A stretch of DNA of 64,000 nt. Origin: Sporosarcina pasteurii (GTDB lineage: Bacteria; Bacillota; Bacilli; Bacillales_A; Planococcaceae). How positions within the stretch are numbered: the stretch's first letter is position 1; the number at the start of each line of letters is the position of its first letter. A program made the position numbers and the translations under genes. The stretch spans positions 434,001 through 498,000 of the forward strand of contig NZ_CP160452.1 of NCBI RefSeq assembly GCF_041295575.1, read 5' to 3'. This document shows positions 13,777 through 21,952 of the stretch, one piece after another. The notes beneath the pieces were generated by a model. The model was not told the origin of the DNA. It ran no database searches and saw only the letters and a list, made by a program, of their open reading frames with translations.

Positions 13777-14613
13777 ATGTTTCGCGGTTTCTATACAGTT
13801 GCCTCTGGTATGATTGCCCAACAGCGCAGGACAGAAATGTTAACAAACAATATGGCAAATGTGAATACACCAGGTTTTAAGGCTGAACAGTCTTCCATCC
13901 GTTCCTTTCCTGAAATGCTTCTGTCAAGTGTGCAATCAACCCGTATTCCAACAGAAAATGGGTTCAACTTGAAAGGTGTTGCACCGATTGGACCGCTTTC
14001 AACTGGTGTATATATGCAAGAAACATTGCCGTTGTTTATTCAAGGTCAACTGCAAGAAACGGAATTAACAACAGATGTTGCGCTCGTTGATGGATTTTTG
14101 CCGACAGACGAAGAAACTGGCATTCAAGGTACGATATTCTTTACGTTGGAAAATGACGAGGGCGGGACATACTATACGCGAAACGGAAATTTTGCCCTTG
14201 ATGCAAACGGTTTATTAACGTCTCCTGCAGGGTATTATGTGTTGGATTCGAATGGCAACCGCATCACACTTCAAGGCGATGACTTTCGTGTTACCGAATC
14301 TGGTGTTATTATGGAAAATGATAACGTAGTTGCAACACTTGGTATTTCATTCGCAGCAAGACCAGATACGCTGATGAAGCAGGGCGAAGGTTTATTCGTG
14401 ACGGAAAACGGGGACAACTTAATGACAGTGAATAATATACCCGATGTGACATATTCCATTCAACAAGGGTTTGTCGAAAGGTCGAACGTCGATGCTGGTC
14501 GCACAATGACGGATTTACTCACTGCTTATCGTGCCTTTGAAGCGAATCAAAAAGTTTTGCAAGCTTATGATCGTAGTATGGAAAAAGCAGTAAATGAAGT
14601 TGGAAAAGTATAA
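13777..14613 (+). CDS. flhO: Flagellar hook-basal body protein, FlhO type
   Basis: This 278-aa protein belongs to the FlgF/FlgG rod family. The N-terminal rod signature (NNMANVNTPGFKAEQS, residues about 24-39) and the C-terminal FlgG-like helix (NVDAGRTMTDLLTAYRAFEA) are both present and would pair in a coiled coil in the flagellar axial structure. It follows mbl by 18 bases and precedes flhP by 41, as in Bacillus, so the three may be co-transcribed. Assignment to FlhO rather than a generic rod protein rests on synteny. Confidence 0.85.
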   Translation: MFRGFYTVASGMIAQQRRTEMLTNNMANVNTPGFKAEQSSIRSFPEMLLSSVQSTRIPTENGFNLKGVAPIGPLSTGVYMQETLPLFIQGQLQETELTTDVALVDGFLPTDEETGIQGTIFFTLENDEGGTYYTRNGNFALDANGLLTSPAGYYVLDSNGNRITLQGDDFRVTESGVIMENDNVVATLGISFAARPDTLMKQGEGLFVTENGDNLMTVNNIPDVTYSIQQGFVERSNVDAGRTMTDLLTAYRAFEANQKVLQAYDRSMEKAVNEVGKV

Positions 14614-14654
14614 ATCAAAGCATGATTCGCGAGAAATAAGGAGACTATAAGTGA

Positions 14655-15491
14655 ATGATACGGACGATGATTACAGCAACGAATACAATGAATCAACTCC
14701 AACATCAATTTGATATTATTGGAAATAACCTTGCCAACGCTTCAACGCATGGGTTCAAAGCAAGTCAAGCAAGCTTTCAAGAAATGCTATATGAACAATT
14801 TACAAACGACAAAGCGGACCGCGCACCGCGTCAATCTCCGGTAGGGATTCGGTACGGAACTGGGGCAAAAATTGCACAGACGCAAATGAATTGGAAATTG
14901 GGGTCACTGCAAGCGACCGAACGGCAGTTAGACTTTGCATTGACGACGCCAAAGCAATATTTTAATGTCATTATGCCGACAGAAGGCGGAGAAGAAACTG
15001 TTTATACACGTCAAGGTTCCTTTTACATCACGCCGATTGAAGGTGGGCAGTTGATGTTAGTAAATGATGATGGAAATCCGATTGCAAATGCACAAGGTAT
15101 GCCAATCGTTTTTAATGATGATGTTGCCCATTATAGTGTTCAACCTGGTGGTATACTAGAAGTGACGGGTAACAACGGTACTGTAACTAGCATTGAGCTA
15201 GGTATAACTGTCATTGAGCGCCCCAACTTTATGGAACATTTATCAGGAACCTATATCGGTTTACCGCGAAATATGGCGGAATTAGGCGTGACAGAAGAGG
15301 AGATTTTCACGAACCTCCAAGGTGCTGATCGAAATATAATTGGTTTACAGAACGGAGTCCTCGAAACGTCTAACGTTCATTATGAAAAAGAAATGACAGA
15401 TCTTATCAATGTTCAGCGAAATTATCAATTTAATGCGCGTGCTGTCACGCTGGCTGATCAAATGCTAGGTCTTATTAACGGCATTAGATAA
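14655..15491 (+). CDS. flhP: Flagellar hook-basal body protein, FlhP type
   Basis: This is a second FlgF/FlgG-family axial protein, 278 aa, the same length as its neighbour. The N-terminal signature is FDIIGNNLANASTHGFKAS and the C-terminal helix contains VLETSNVHYEKEMTDLINVQ. The start has AAGGAG eleven bases upstream. It is paired with the preceding gene as in the Bacillus flhO-flhP operon and likely forms the distal part of the same rod. Sequence divergence between the two suggests distinct positions in the rod. Confidence 0.85.
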   Translation: MIRTMITATNTMNQLQHQFDIIGNNLANASTHGFKASQASFQEMLYEQFTNDKADRAPRQSPVGIRYGTGAKIAQTQMNWKLGSLQATERQLDFALTTPKQYFNVIMPTEGGEETVYTRQGSFYITPIEGGQLMLVNDDGNPIANAQGMPIVFNDDVAHYSVQPGGILEVTGNNGTVTSIELGITVIERPNFMEHLSGTYIGLPRNMAELGVTEEEIFTNLQGADRNIIGLQNGVLETSNVHYEKEMTDLINVQRNYQFNARAVTLADQMLGLINGIR

Positions 15492-15513
15492 GCTTCATAG
15501 GGAGTATTGAACA

Positions 15514-15849
15514 ATGAATGAAGAAAATAAGCAAGATGCAGTGTCTAAACAGGTTTCAACAACAGAGGAAAAGCAAAAATCCAAAATAGGATCACGTTTA
15601 GAACGCCTAAAACTAAAAAAACAGAAACGAAATGAAGAGCATGAAGACAATGAGAAGAATGTAAAGTGGGTACAAATTCGGTTAATCCCGATTTGGTTAC
15701 GAACGATTCTCGTGCTCTTATTGCTTGTTGTCGTTGCGACAATAGGACTCTATACGGGATATAGTGTCATAGGTGATGGTGATCCGGGTGATGTATTCAA
15801 AAAGGCAACATGGACGCATATTACGGACATTATTAAAGGGAAAGAATAA
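15514..15849 (+). CDS. EpuA-family small membrane protein
   Basis: This 111-aa protein has a strongly charged, Lys/Glu-rich N-terminal half and one transmembrane helix (LRTILVLLLLVVVATIGLYT), followed by GYSVIGDGDPGDVFKKATW and a short tail. The helix plus GYSVIGDG pattern is that of the EpuA family, often mislabelled in databases as an RNA polymerase beta subunit; it has no polymerase homology. It lies between flhP and fabZ with gaps under 30 bases, so it is probably in the same transcript. Its function is unknown. Confidence 0.75.
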   Translation: MNEENKQDAVSKQVSTTEEKQKSKIGSRLERLKLKKQKRNEEHEDNEKNVKWVQIRLIPIWLRTILVLLLLVVVATIGLYTGYSVIGDGDPGDVFKKATWTHITDIIKGKE

Positions 15850-15877
15850 AGATACATAAGAAACAGGAGGAAGAACC

Positions 15878-16324
15878 ATGCTAACAGCAGAGCAAATTCA
15901 AGCAATTTTACCGCATCGTTATCCTTTTTTAATGATTGACAGAATTCTTGAAGTTGAAGAAGGAAAAAGAGCAGTCGGATTAAAAAATGTGACAATCAAT
16001 GAAGAGTTTTTTAACGGTCACTTTCCAGGATACCCAGTTATGCCTGGCGTACTCATTGTAGAGGCATTAGCACAAGTTGGAGCTGTTGCTTTATTACAAA
16101 AAGAAGAAAATAAAGGACGTCTTGCATTTTTTACTGGCATTGACAAATGTCGATTTAAGAAGCAAGTCACACCTGGGGATACACTGCGATTAGAAGTAGA
16201 AATTACACGTTTACGTGGACCGATGGGGAAAGGACAAGCAAAGGCTACAGTAGACGGTGAAATCGTTTGTGAAACAGAAATCATGTTTGCGCTAGGTCCT
16301 GTGAGTCCAGCATCTGAAGAATAA
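15878..16324 (+). CDS. fabZ: 3-hydroxyacyl-ACP dehydratase FabZ
   Basis: FabZ (148 aa) removes water from beta-hydroxyacyl-ACP in type II fatty acid elongation. The hot-dog fold active site is intact: His48 in [13 protein letters not shown] and Glu62 in IVEALAQVG. The N-terminal [14 protein letters not shown] is also characteristic. ACAGGAGGAAG precedes the ATG. It closes a run of closely spaced genes starting at mbl. Confidence 0.97.
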   Translation: MLTAEQIQAILPHRYPFLMIDRILEVEEGKRAVGLKNVTINEEFFNGHFPGYPVMPGVLIVEALAQVGAVALLQKEENKGRLAFFTGIDKCRFKKQVTPGDTLRLEVEITRLRGPMGKGQAKATVDGEIVCETEIMFALGPVSPASEE

Positions 16325-16447
16325 AACATAAATATTTACAATAAAATAACAGTAATAATTACGGATAGTTCCCAACTTTTCGACCAACCTAGATAGTATC
16401 ATGCAACGATGTATGATAGACGGCTTGTGGAAAGGAGGGAATTTTTC

Positions 16448-16759
16448 ATGTTGAAAAAAGCATTTCCGTTCATTCTTATGTCGACATTAGCTTTAGGTGC
16501 TTGTATGAATAACGGTGCGCTTCCTGAGAACAATGAGACACCGATGGAAGACAACTTAGACAACCGTGAACAAAATTGGACACCCGATGTACAAGATGAA
16601 CGTCGTGGCGGTTCAGATTTAGACGGCATCGATAACAATAACGGAAATAACGGCGGCGTCATAAATGATGATGGAATGAACGATGGTAACATGTTCGGCG
16701 ATGATAACGCGCCACTTCTCGATGAGAATTTAGATGGTAACAACAATAATAACCGCTGA
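16448..16759 (+). CDS. Asn/Asp-rich putative lipoprotein
   Basis: This 103-aa secreted protein has a signal peptide (MLKKAFPFILMSTLALGAC) ending in a good lipobox, LGAC, so lipid attachment to Cys19 is expected. The remainder is low-complexity and hydrophilic, dominated by Asn, Asp and Gly (GIDNNNGNNGG; LDGNNNNNR at the end), with no recognisable domain. ATG 16448 was chosen over an upstream in-frame ATG at 16409 because AAAGGAGGGA lies just before it and the lipobox then sits at the normal distance. A strong terminator follows. Confidence 0.75.
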   Translation: MLKKAFPFILMSTLALGACMNNGALPENNETPMEDNLDNREQNWTPDVQDERRGGSDLDGIDNNNGNNGGVINDDGMNDGNMFGDDNAPLLDENLDGNNNNNR

Positions 16760-16791
16760 CCGCAAGCCGCGCAAAACCGTGTATAGCGGTT

Positions 16792-16836
16792 AAAGTGTAG
16801 ATAAAGTCTTTTGTGACTTTGTCTACACTTTTTTTA
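16792..16836 (+). terminator. Strong terminator after the lipoprotein gene
   Basis: A 17-bp stem (arms starting AAAGTGTAGA and ending CTACACTTT, one G-U pair) with a 6-base loop, followed by a T-run. Confidence 0.9.
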
Positions 16837-16879
16837 TACATAAAAAAATTCTGGTGTTTGAAACCAAATGCTGTTCACT

Positions 16880-17002
16880 TGTGGATAACTATTAATAGAA
16901 TTGTTTATAAAATAGAGAAAGTGTGTGCAAATCACAATCATTTGTGGATAAGTTGTGGATGGTGTTGATAGATTATGGATAACTGTGAATTTATAAACAA
17001 TT
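16880..17002. promoter_or_regulatory. DnaA-box cluster bracketed by a 13-bp inverted repeat
   Basis: Two perfect DnaA boxes in the same orientation (TGTGGATAA at 16880-16888 and 16943-16951) and two one- or two-mismatch boxes (TGTGGATGG 16954-16962; TATGGATAA 16974-16982) fall within 103 bases. Start spacings of 63, 11 and 20 bases are close to whole helical turns. AATTGTTTATAAA (16899-16911) and its exact complement TTTATAAACAATT (16990-17002) enclose three of the boxes. The region is A+T-rich and lies between two converging transcription units. Confidence 0.7.
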
Positions 17003-17026
17003 ATGTGAATGTTTTATTTGAAATCA

Positions 17027-17057
17027 TAAAAAAACAGATCATTGATGAATGATCTGT
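17027..17057 (-). terminator. Terminator of the YwpF-like gene
   Basis: A perfect 10-bp stem ACAGATCATT / AATGATCTGT with a 4-base loop. The A-run on its plus-strand left side becomes a T-run for minus-strand transcripts. Confidence 0.8.
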
Positions 17058-17065
17058 TGTGAGAT

Positions 17066-17518
17066 TTATTTTTTTGTTAGTTCTTCATTTTGACGGTCTT
17101 TTTTTAAACGGGGGCGAGAGCGCATGTCTGACTCGAATTTTCCAAGAAGTTCTTGACCACTCAAACCTTCATCAATTAGTTGTTCTAAAAGCTGTTCTGC
17201 ATATTGGGAACGAGCTCGTTTTAAACGACCTTTCATTAAAACAGAAATATTTTCGCCAATTTGTTTTACGTTCATAATGGCTACATGAAAAGCTGCTGGT
17301 TCATTTTCTGGATAAGATATAACGACTTTTGTTTCAATTAATTCATCTTTGCTCATTTTGGCTTCAAAAAAACTTTTATGCTTTCCTTCGATAAACATTT
17401 CAAGAATCCACATTCGATGACTATTCTCTTGGTTAATAATAATGCCGTCAATGAGCGGGTAGTCATGAAATTTTCCTTCATGAAAAATGTTGATAGAAAT
17501 CATTTTAAATGTTTTCAA
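17066..17518 (-). CDS. ywpF: YwpF-like protein
   Basis: This protein of about 150 aa has no recognisable catalytic motif. The N-terminal half alternates beta-strand-like stretches (DYPLIDGIIINQENSHRMWI); the C-terminal part has a helical, charged segment (RARSQYAEQLLEQLIDEG) and a basic tail. Its pattern and its place between fabZ and ssbB suit the YwpF family of unknown function. TTG 17518 is preferred: it follows AAGGGGG at nine bases and yields LKTFKMISI. An upstream ATG (17527) sits directly on the AAGGGGG. The open frame runs further upstream into a repeat element, which is not coding. Confidence 0.7.
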   Translation of the reverse strand: MKTFKMISINIFHEGKFHDYPLIDGIIINQENSHRMWILEMFIEGKHKSFFEAKMSKDELIETKVVISYPENEPAAFHVAIMNVKQIGENISVLMKGRLKRARSQYAEQLLEQLIDEGLSGQELLGKFESDMRSRPRLKKDRQNEELTKK

Positions 17519-17664
17519 TCGCACCATCCCCCTTAAATATAGTTTGAGTATACCATACGGGTAAAAAGAAAAGTATTCTAGTATCGCTTGTGAGTATGTG
17601 TAAATAGTTATGAAGTGAATTGATTTTATAACCAACCTTACTATAATAAATACCGAACGATGTA

Positions 17665-17880
17665 GATTTCCGTTCCAGGCGGACGCTTTCCGTGGGGCGG
17701 GCGGTGAGCCAATCGCAAAACGCAGATTGCGGTTTGCCGTATTTCTGCGGTTTTTTGCAGAAATTAAGGCATCCTTTTGGATATTCCTGCTCATAACGCT
17801 TCGCTTTTACTCGCAAAAGCCGTTCTTCGTGACGGCTTTCGCTAATCCCACAGGAGTCGCCGCCTTCCACTCCAATCAAC
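17665..17880. repeat. Modular dispersed repeat element, copy 2
   Basis: This 216-base element begins GATTTCCGTTCCAGGCGGAC and ends TTCCACTCCAATCAAC. Its core from GAGCCAATCGCAAAAC to GACGGCTTTCGCTAATCC is nearly identical to copy 1 (9752-10089), but it lacks the nested insert. It contains internal hairpins, including AAAGCCGT/ACGGCTTT. The whole region from 17519 to 18260 holds no supported gene other than this element. Confidence 0.88.
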
Positions 17881-18260
17881 AGACACCCCTTATACTAATG
17901 ACGAACAACTAATGGATAAATAAAAATATCATTCAACTTTATTACATAAAAAAGAAAATATGAAATCGATTCAAGTGCGGTTTTTCCTTTTGAAAATAGA
18001 GTGCCAATCTCTTAGAACTGTACATCTTCTTAGGACCTACAAAAATAATTTAAAATCAACCAAATTAGTATTATCGTAATCCGCAGAAATCCGTAAAGAA
18101 ACGAGTAACCCTAAATATATTTGCGAAATAAATAATGTGGCCGATAGAAAACTTAAAATTCAATGCAAAATATGACTGGAAACTCCCTAATTCAACATTG
18201 TCAAAATATTGTTTAACGAGGTACGATAGGCTTACTTTAATGGAGAAGGGAGGTAGGCGA

Positions 18261-18701
18261 TTGAATCAAGTAGCACTGGTAGGACGCATTACGAAAGATC
18301 CAATACTCCGCGAGATTGCGAGAGATCGGGTCCAAACAAATTTTGTACTTGCAGTGAATCGCAATTTTAAAAACACACGAGGGGAGATTGAAGCTGATTT
18401 TATTCTTTGTTCTTTATGGGGCAAATTAGCGGAGAACACTGCAAAGCATTGTGGGAAAGGCTCGCTTATTAGTGTATCGGGTCGAATTCAATCTAGGTCA
18501 TATGAACGTGAAGATAAAAGTCGGGTTTATGTGACGGAAGTGATTGGCGATAAAGTACAATTTATCGCGACAAAAAGTAGGGCGACAGCAGAATTGTATG
18601 CTGAACCTACGGTGTTTGAAACAGTACAAGCGGCACAGTCAACAGAGGAAGAGCACTTTCAGTTACCGAAGAGGGAAAGTAATGATTTACCAATTATGTA
18701 A
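18261..18701 (+). CDS. ssbB: Single-stranded DNA-binding protein, SsbB/YwpH type
   Basis: This OB-fold SSB (146 aa) binds single-stranded DNA. The N-terminus NQVALVGRITKDPILREI and the core NRNFKNTRGEIEADFILCSLWG match the family, as does the strand segment SLISVSGRIQSRSYE. The C-terminal tip NDLPIM resembles the acidic protein-interaction tip DDDLPF of SsbA but is weaker. The position next to ywpF indicates the competence-associated paralogue; the replication SSB normally sits with rpsF/rpsR. TTG 18261 follows GGGAGGTAGGCG; the longer open frame upstream lacks SSB similarity. No clear ComK box was found. Confidence 0.88.
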   Translation: MNQVALVGRITKDPILREIARDRVQTNFVLAVNRNFKNTRGEIEADFILCSLWGKLAENTAKHCGKGSLISVSGRIQSRSYEREDKSRVYVTEVIGDKVQFIATKSRATAELYAEPTVFETVQAAQSTEEEHFQLPKRESNDLPIM

Positions 18702-18719
18702 TTGAAGAAAAGGAGGAGA

Positions 18720-18899
18720 TTGGACGGTTCACAGACCGGCGGCTTGATCAAAAAGAAAATAGCGTTAGGAAATTTTAAGTGGAGACTTAATAGGGATTTA
18801 ATGAACATTCATTTTGTGAAAAAATGCTACGAGGCAGGGAAAACAATGGTCGGTTTGGGGAAGCTGACCAGCCAATTATCTAAGAAGAAAACCGCATAG
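18720..18899 (+). CDS. Small basic hypothetical protein
   Basis: This is a 59-aa ORF starting at TTG with AAGGAGG three to four bases upstream, 18 bases after ssbB. The product is rich in Lys and Arg (GGLIKKKIALGNFKWRLNR) with no transmembrane segment or known motif. The short spacing from ssbB and good ribosome binding site suggest a genuine gene in the same transcript. No function can be proposed. Confidence 0.45.
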   Translation: MDGSQTGGLIKKKIALGNFKWRLNRDLMNIHFVKKCYEAGKTMVGLGKLTSQLSKKKTA

Positions 18900-18938
18900 G
18901 ACACTTATAAGTAGAGACTGCTTCTACTTTTAAGTGTC
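18900..18938 (+). other. Hairpin between two small ORFs
   Basis: A 16-bp stem with one mismatch (arms GACACTTATAAGTAGA / TCTACTTTTAAGTGTC) and a 7-base loop starts at the stop codon of the preceding ORF. No T-run follows, so it may be an RNA-processing or attenuation structure. Confidence 0.55.
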
Positions 18939-18972
18939 GTACAAGCGGTACTAAAAAGGAGTGTCGGTAGAC

Positions 18973-19131
18973 ATGCACCGTATTAATAAAGAAATTCTTC
19001 GAATGGAATTGCAAATTAGCGAGTTAATCCGAATGGTAGCAAATTTAAACGAAAGACTTAGAGAATTAGAAGATGTTCAAGAAAGAAGAATGTATTTAAA
19101 GATGCACCGTTCATTTGATAAGGTGAGATAA
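18973..19131 (+). CDS. Small coiled-coil hypothetical protein (52 aa)
   Basis: This short ORF encodes an almost entirely helical, charged peptide: MHRINKEILRMELQISEL near the start, then IRMVANLNERLRELEDVQ, ending FDKVR. Leu/Ile/Met recur at heptad-like spacing, suggesting a coiled coil. AAAAAGGAGTG lies about a dozen bases upstream of the ATG. It occurs between ssbB and the convergent helicase gene. No family was recognised. Confidence 0.5.
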   Translation: MHRINKEILRMELQISELIRMVANLNERLRELEDVQERRMYLKMHRSFDKVR

Positions 19132-19162
19132 AGAATTACCCAACTCAAGTTGCATTCATTTA

Positions 19163-19200
19163 ATTAAAAAAATCCCAAAGAAGAAGACTTCTTTGAGATT
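19163..19200 (-). terminator. Terminator of the SNF2 helicase operon
   Basis: Stem AATCCCAAAGAAG / CTTCTTTGAGATT (one mismatch) with a 4-base loop; an A-run at 19166-19172 gives a T-run on the minus strand. Confidence 0.8.
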
Positions 19201-19204
19201 CGGA

Positions 19205-21952
19205 TTAACCAAATGATAATAAATCGTCGAGATCATCATCGGAAAGCTCGGCCAACCACTGATTAGATAAAATGAGATCAGCAGAAAGTGCGGCTTTTTC
19301 TTCAAGCATTTTATCAATTTTTTCTTCGATTGTACCGATTGTCACAAACTTATGCACATGGACAAATTTCGTTTGTCCAATACGGTAAGCGCGGTCTGTT
19401 GCTTGATTTTCAACTGCAGGGTTCCACCAACGATCAGCGTGAAGCACGTGGTTTGCGGCCGTTAAATTCAATCCAGTTCCACCAGCCCGTAATGATAAGA
19501 TGAAAATAGGGAAGTTCCCTTTTTGGAAGTCATCTACAAGGCTGTCACGTTGTGTTTTTGGCATACTACCAGTTAAAAATGGTGCGTCAATATTATGCAG
19601 TTCAGAGAGACAATGTTGAAGTAGTCTACCCATCCCAATGTATTGCGTGAAAATAATACATTGTTCACCATTAGCTGCAATGTTAGCAGACATCGAGACG
19701 ATGCTCTTTAATTTTTCAGAGCGAGCCACCATTTCTGCAGCAGGGCGGTTTGGCTCTTTTAAGAATAATGCTGGATGGTTACACAATTGTTTGAGTCGAT
19801 TCAGCATCGTTAACACGAGGCCTTTCTTTTCAAAACCAGTCAGTGTTTCCAGTTTGAATTTTGTTTCATCCAAAAAGCTTTCGTATAATGCGGCTTGTTC
19901 TGTAGTGAGTGGACAATACTCATTTTGTTCAAGTTTTTTCGGCAAATTGAGCAGTAAATCAGGGTCGTTTTTCGTACGTCTCAATAGAAACGGTCGAATT
20001 TTAGCACGCAATTTTCTTTTGTCTCTCTCTGAATCATCGCGTTCGATCGGAATAATAAACTGATCCGTAAAGGTACGGAAATTACCGAAATAACCTCTAT
20101 GAATAAAGTCAAAGATCGCCCATAGTTCTGAAAGACGGTTTTCGATAGGGGTTCCTGTTAAAGCGATATGATGCTGACCATGTAATTTACGAATCGCGCG
20201 CGACTGTTTTGTTTGCATATTTTTAATGTTTTGCGCTTCATCTAACGTAATCGCTGTAAATTCGGTTTCAGCAAGCATCTCACCATCTTGTGAGGCTGTC
20301 CCATATGTTGTTAAAATAACATCTGGTCTTTTAGTTTGTACGAACGTCTTGAAGTCTTCATCTTTTTCACGTGAGGGTCCATAATGCAAATGGACAGATA
20401 ATGATGGTGCAAATCGTTCAAGTTCTTTTTGCCAATTCCCAAGAACACTTGTCGGACAAACGATTAAAGACGGGCCAGTCGTTTCAGGCCTATTATGCAC
20501 ATTTAATAAATAAGCGATGAGTTGTACGGTTTTTCCGAGCCCCATATCATCCGCTAAACAAGCACCGAATTGATTGTCACGCATAAAGACAAGCCAGTTA
20601 TAACCGTCTTCTTGATACGGACGTAATGTTGCGTTCAGCTCGGCAGGAATGCCAGCGGATGGGAGCCCTTTCTTCTCAGCTAAAGTTTCCATATAGGTAC
20701 GTAGTGATTTCTGCATGGAAAACTCTAGAAGTGGATCGGATTCAAACTCCTCTTCATCGTCCGCTAACGGTGCAATTTCTTCAGGGACGTCTTGAAATAA
20801 CAAGTCTTTTACAGTCCATTCGCCCGCGTCAGCCCGTTCCATTAAGTCACGGATTTTTTGTAACCAAACCGGGTCAATATGGAACCACTCGTCACCCGAA
20901 CGAATATATTCACGATTCTCTTCCACAAGTCGTCGGAAGCTTTGTTGATCAATTTCATTTCCAGCTAGTGAAAAACTCCAATCGAAGGCGAGTACTTCAT
21001 CTAATCCTGTGGCCGATTGGTAAGATTGCACACTTGCACTTGTACGCACACGCATTTTAGATTCAGTAATTGATTTTAACCAAGCTGGTAAAATTACCGG
21101 AAAGCCGAATGATTGAAGAAGTGGTAGGTCTTCCTGAAGGAAAATACGGACTTCTGCGTCAGCCATCGGTATAGAAAGAAATTGGTCTTGCCATTCAGGT
21201 TGTAAAGAATGTAGAAATGACAGCATTTCAGATTGACGTTTCAAAATCTCTTTGGCGTAAGGTTTCCACCGTTCGGTTAATGCTTCTTCAATCGGTAAAT
21301 GTTTTTTGCGAATCGCAGGCGTCCAGTGGCGACCACGTTCATTAATGATAACCGTTTCAAGTAGCCATTCAGTCGAATCGGATTCTTCTTCTGGCTCAGT
21401 TAACCGTAAAGCGGTACGAACTGGAATTGTCGTTTGAGATTCTCCAGGCCACCCGTACTTCTGAATATGGGGAAGGAGAAAGGTTAATTGTTCTGGACGA
21501 ATCATGGCATTCGCAAGTTTACTATAGACGGCCGATTGTAAAACTTGGGCTGCTTCAGTTGATACTTCTAGTTTTTCCGTATCAAAGTGAATGCCGTTAT
21601 CATCGGCTTGAGCATGCTTCCATAATTCTGGTTTTCTCCATCCATCAGCTGCTTCCCGTACTGCCTGTAATTGTTTGGTGTCTTCTTCAGTTAAACCTGT
21701 AAATTTTACATACGGATGGCTTTCAGGAAATGACTGAAGCAGTTGGTCTGCTTTTAAAATAAGGTGGTCCTCATTTGTTTCAGTAAGAAGTCCAAAAAAT
21801 GTTTGCTCATCGTTGAAGAAAAGATAGGACACAAGTTCACTTGGAGAGACTGAATTCCCATTCTCCTCATTCGCACGAACAATATAAGTGTCGGTATCTG
21901 ATTGTTCAATGGATAGTTGCAAATGCTTTTCCAATGTAAATTGTTCGGTCAT
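19205..21952 (-). CDS. ywqA: SNF2-family DEAD/DEAH helicase (YwqA-like)
   Basis: This 915-aa protein is a Swi2/Snf2 double-stranded DNA translocase. The ATPase core occupies the C-terminal half: Walker A DDMGLGKTVQ (Lys474), motif II LDEAQ (Asp571-Glu572), motif III TGTPIENRLSELW, and motifs V-VI SLRAGGTGLNLTAANHV and DRAYRIGQT. The N-terminal 430 residues are an accessory region typical of bacterial RapA/SNF2 proteins. It overlaps the upstream SWIM gene by four bases, so the two are translationally coupled and probably work together, as for ywqA-ywqB in Bacillus. The substrate is unknown. Confidence 0.9.
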   Translation of the reverse strand: MTEQFTLEKHLQLSIEQSDTDTYIVRANEENGNSVSPSELVSYLFFNDEQTFFGLLTETNEDHLILKADQLLQSFPESHPYVKFTGLTEEDTKQLQAVREAADGWRKPELWKHAQADDNGIHFDTEKLEVSTEAAQVLQSAVYSKLANAMIRPEQLTFLLPHIQKYGWPGESQTTIPVRTALRLTEPEEESDSTEWLLETVIINERGRHWTPAIRKKHLPIEEALTERWKPYAKEILKRQSEMLSFLHSLQPEWQDQFLSIPMADAEVRIFLQEDLPLLQSFGFPVILPAWLKSITESKMRVRTSASVQSYQSATGLDEVLAFDWSFSLAGNEIDQQSFRRLVEENREYIRSGDEWFHIDPVWLQKIRDLMERADAGEWTVKDLLFQDVPEEIAPLADDEEEFESDPLLEFSMQKSLRTYMETLAEKKGLPSAGIPAELNATLRPYQEDGYNWLVFMRDNQFGACLADDMGLGKTVQLIAYLLNVHNRPETTGPSLIVCPTSVLGNWQKELERFAPSLSVHLHYGPSREKDEDFKTFVQTKRPDVILTTYGTASQDGEMLAETEFTAITLDEAQNIKNMQTKQSRAIRKLHGQHHIALTGTPIENRLSELWAIFDFIHRGYFGNFRTFTDQFIIPIERDDSERDKRKLRAKIRPFLLRRTKNDPDLLLNLPKKLEQNEYCPLTTEQAALYESFLDETKFKLETLTGFEKKGLVLTMLNRLKQLCNHPALFLKEPNRPAAEMVARSEKLKSIVSMSANIAANGEQCIIFTQYIGMGRLLQHCLSELHNIDAPFLTGSMPKTQRDSLVDDFQKGNFPIFILSLRAGGTGLNLTAANHVLHADRWWNPAVENQATDRAYRIGQTKFVHVHKFVTIGTIEEKIDKMLEEKAALSADLILSNQWLAELSDDDLDDLLSFG

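Noticed and set aside
17519..17794. N-terminal 90-residue extension of the YwpF-like protein
   Set aside because: The extension is translated from the dispersed repeat and an A+T-rich leader; a better start with a ribosome binding site lies at 17518.
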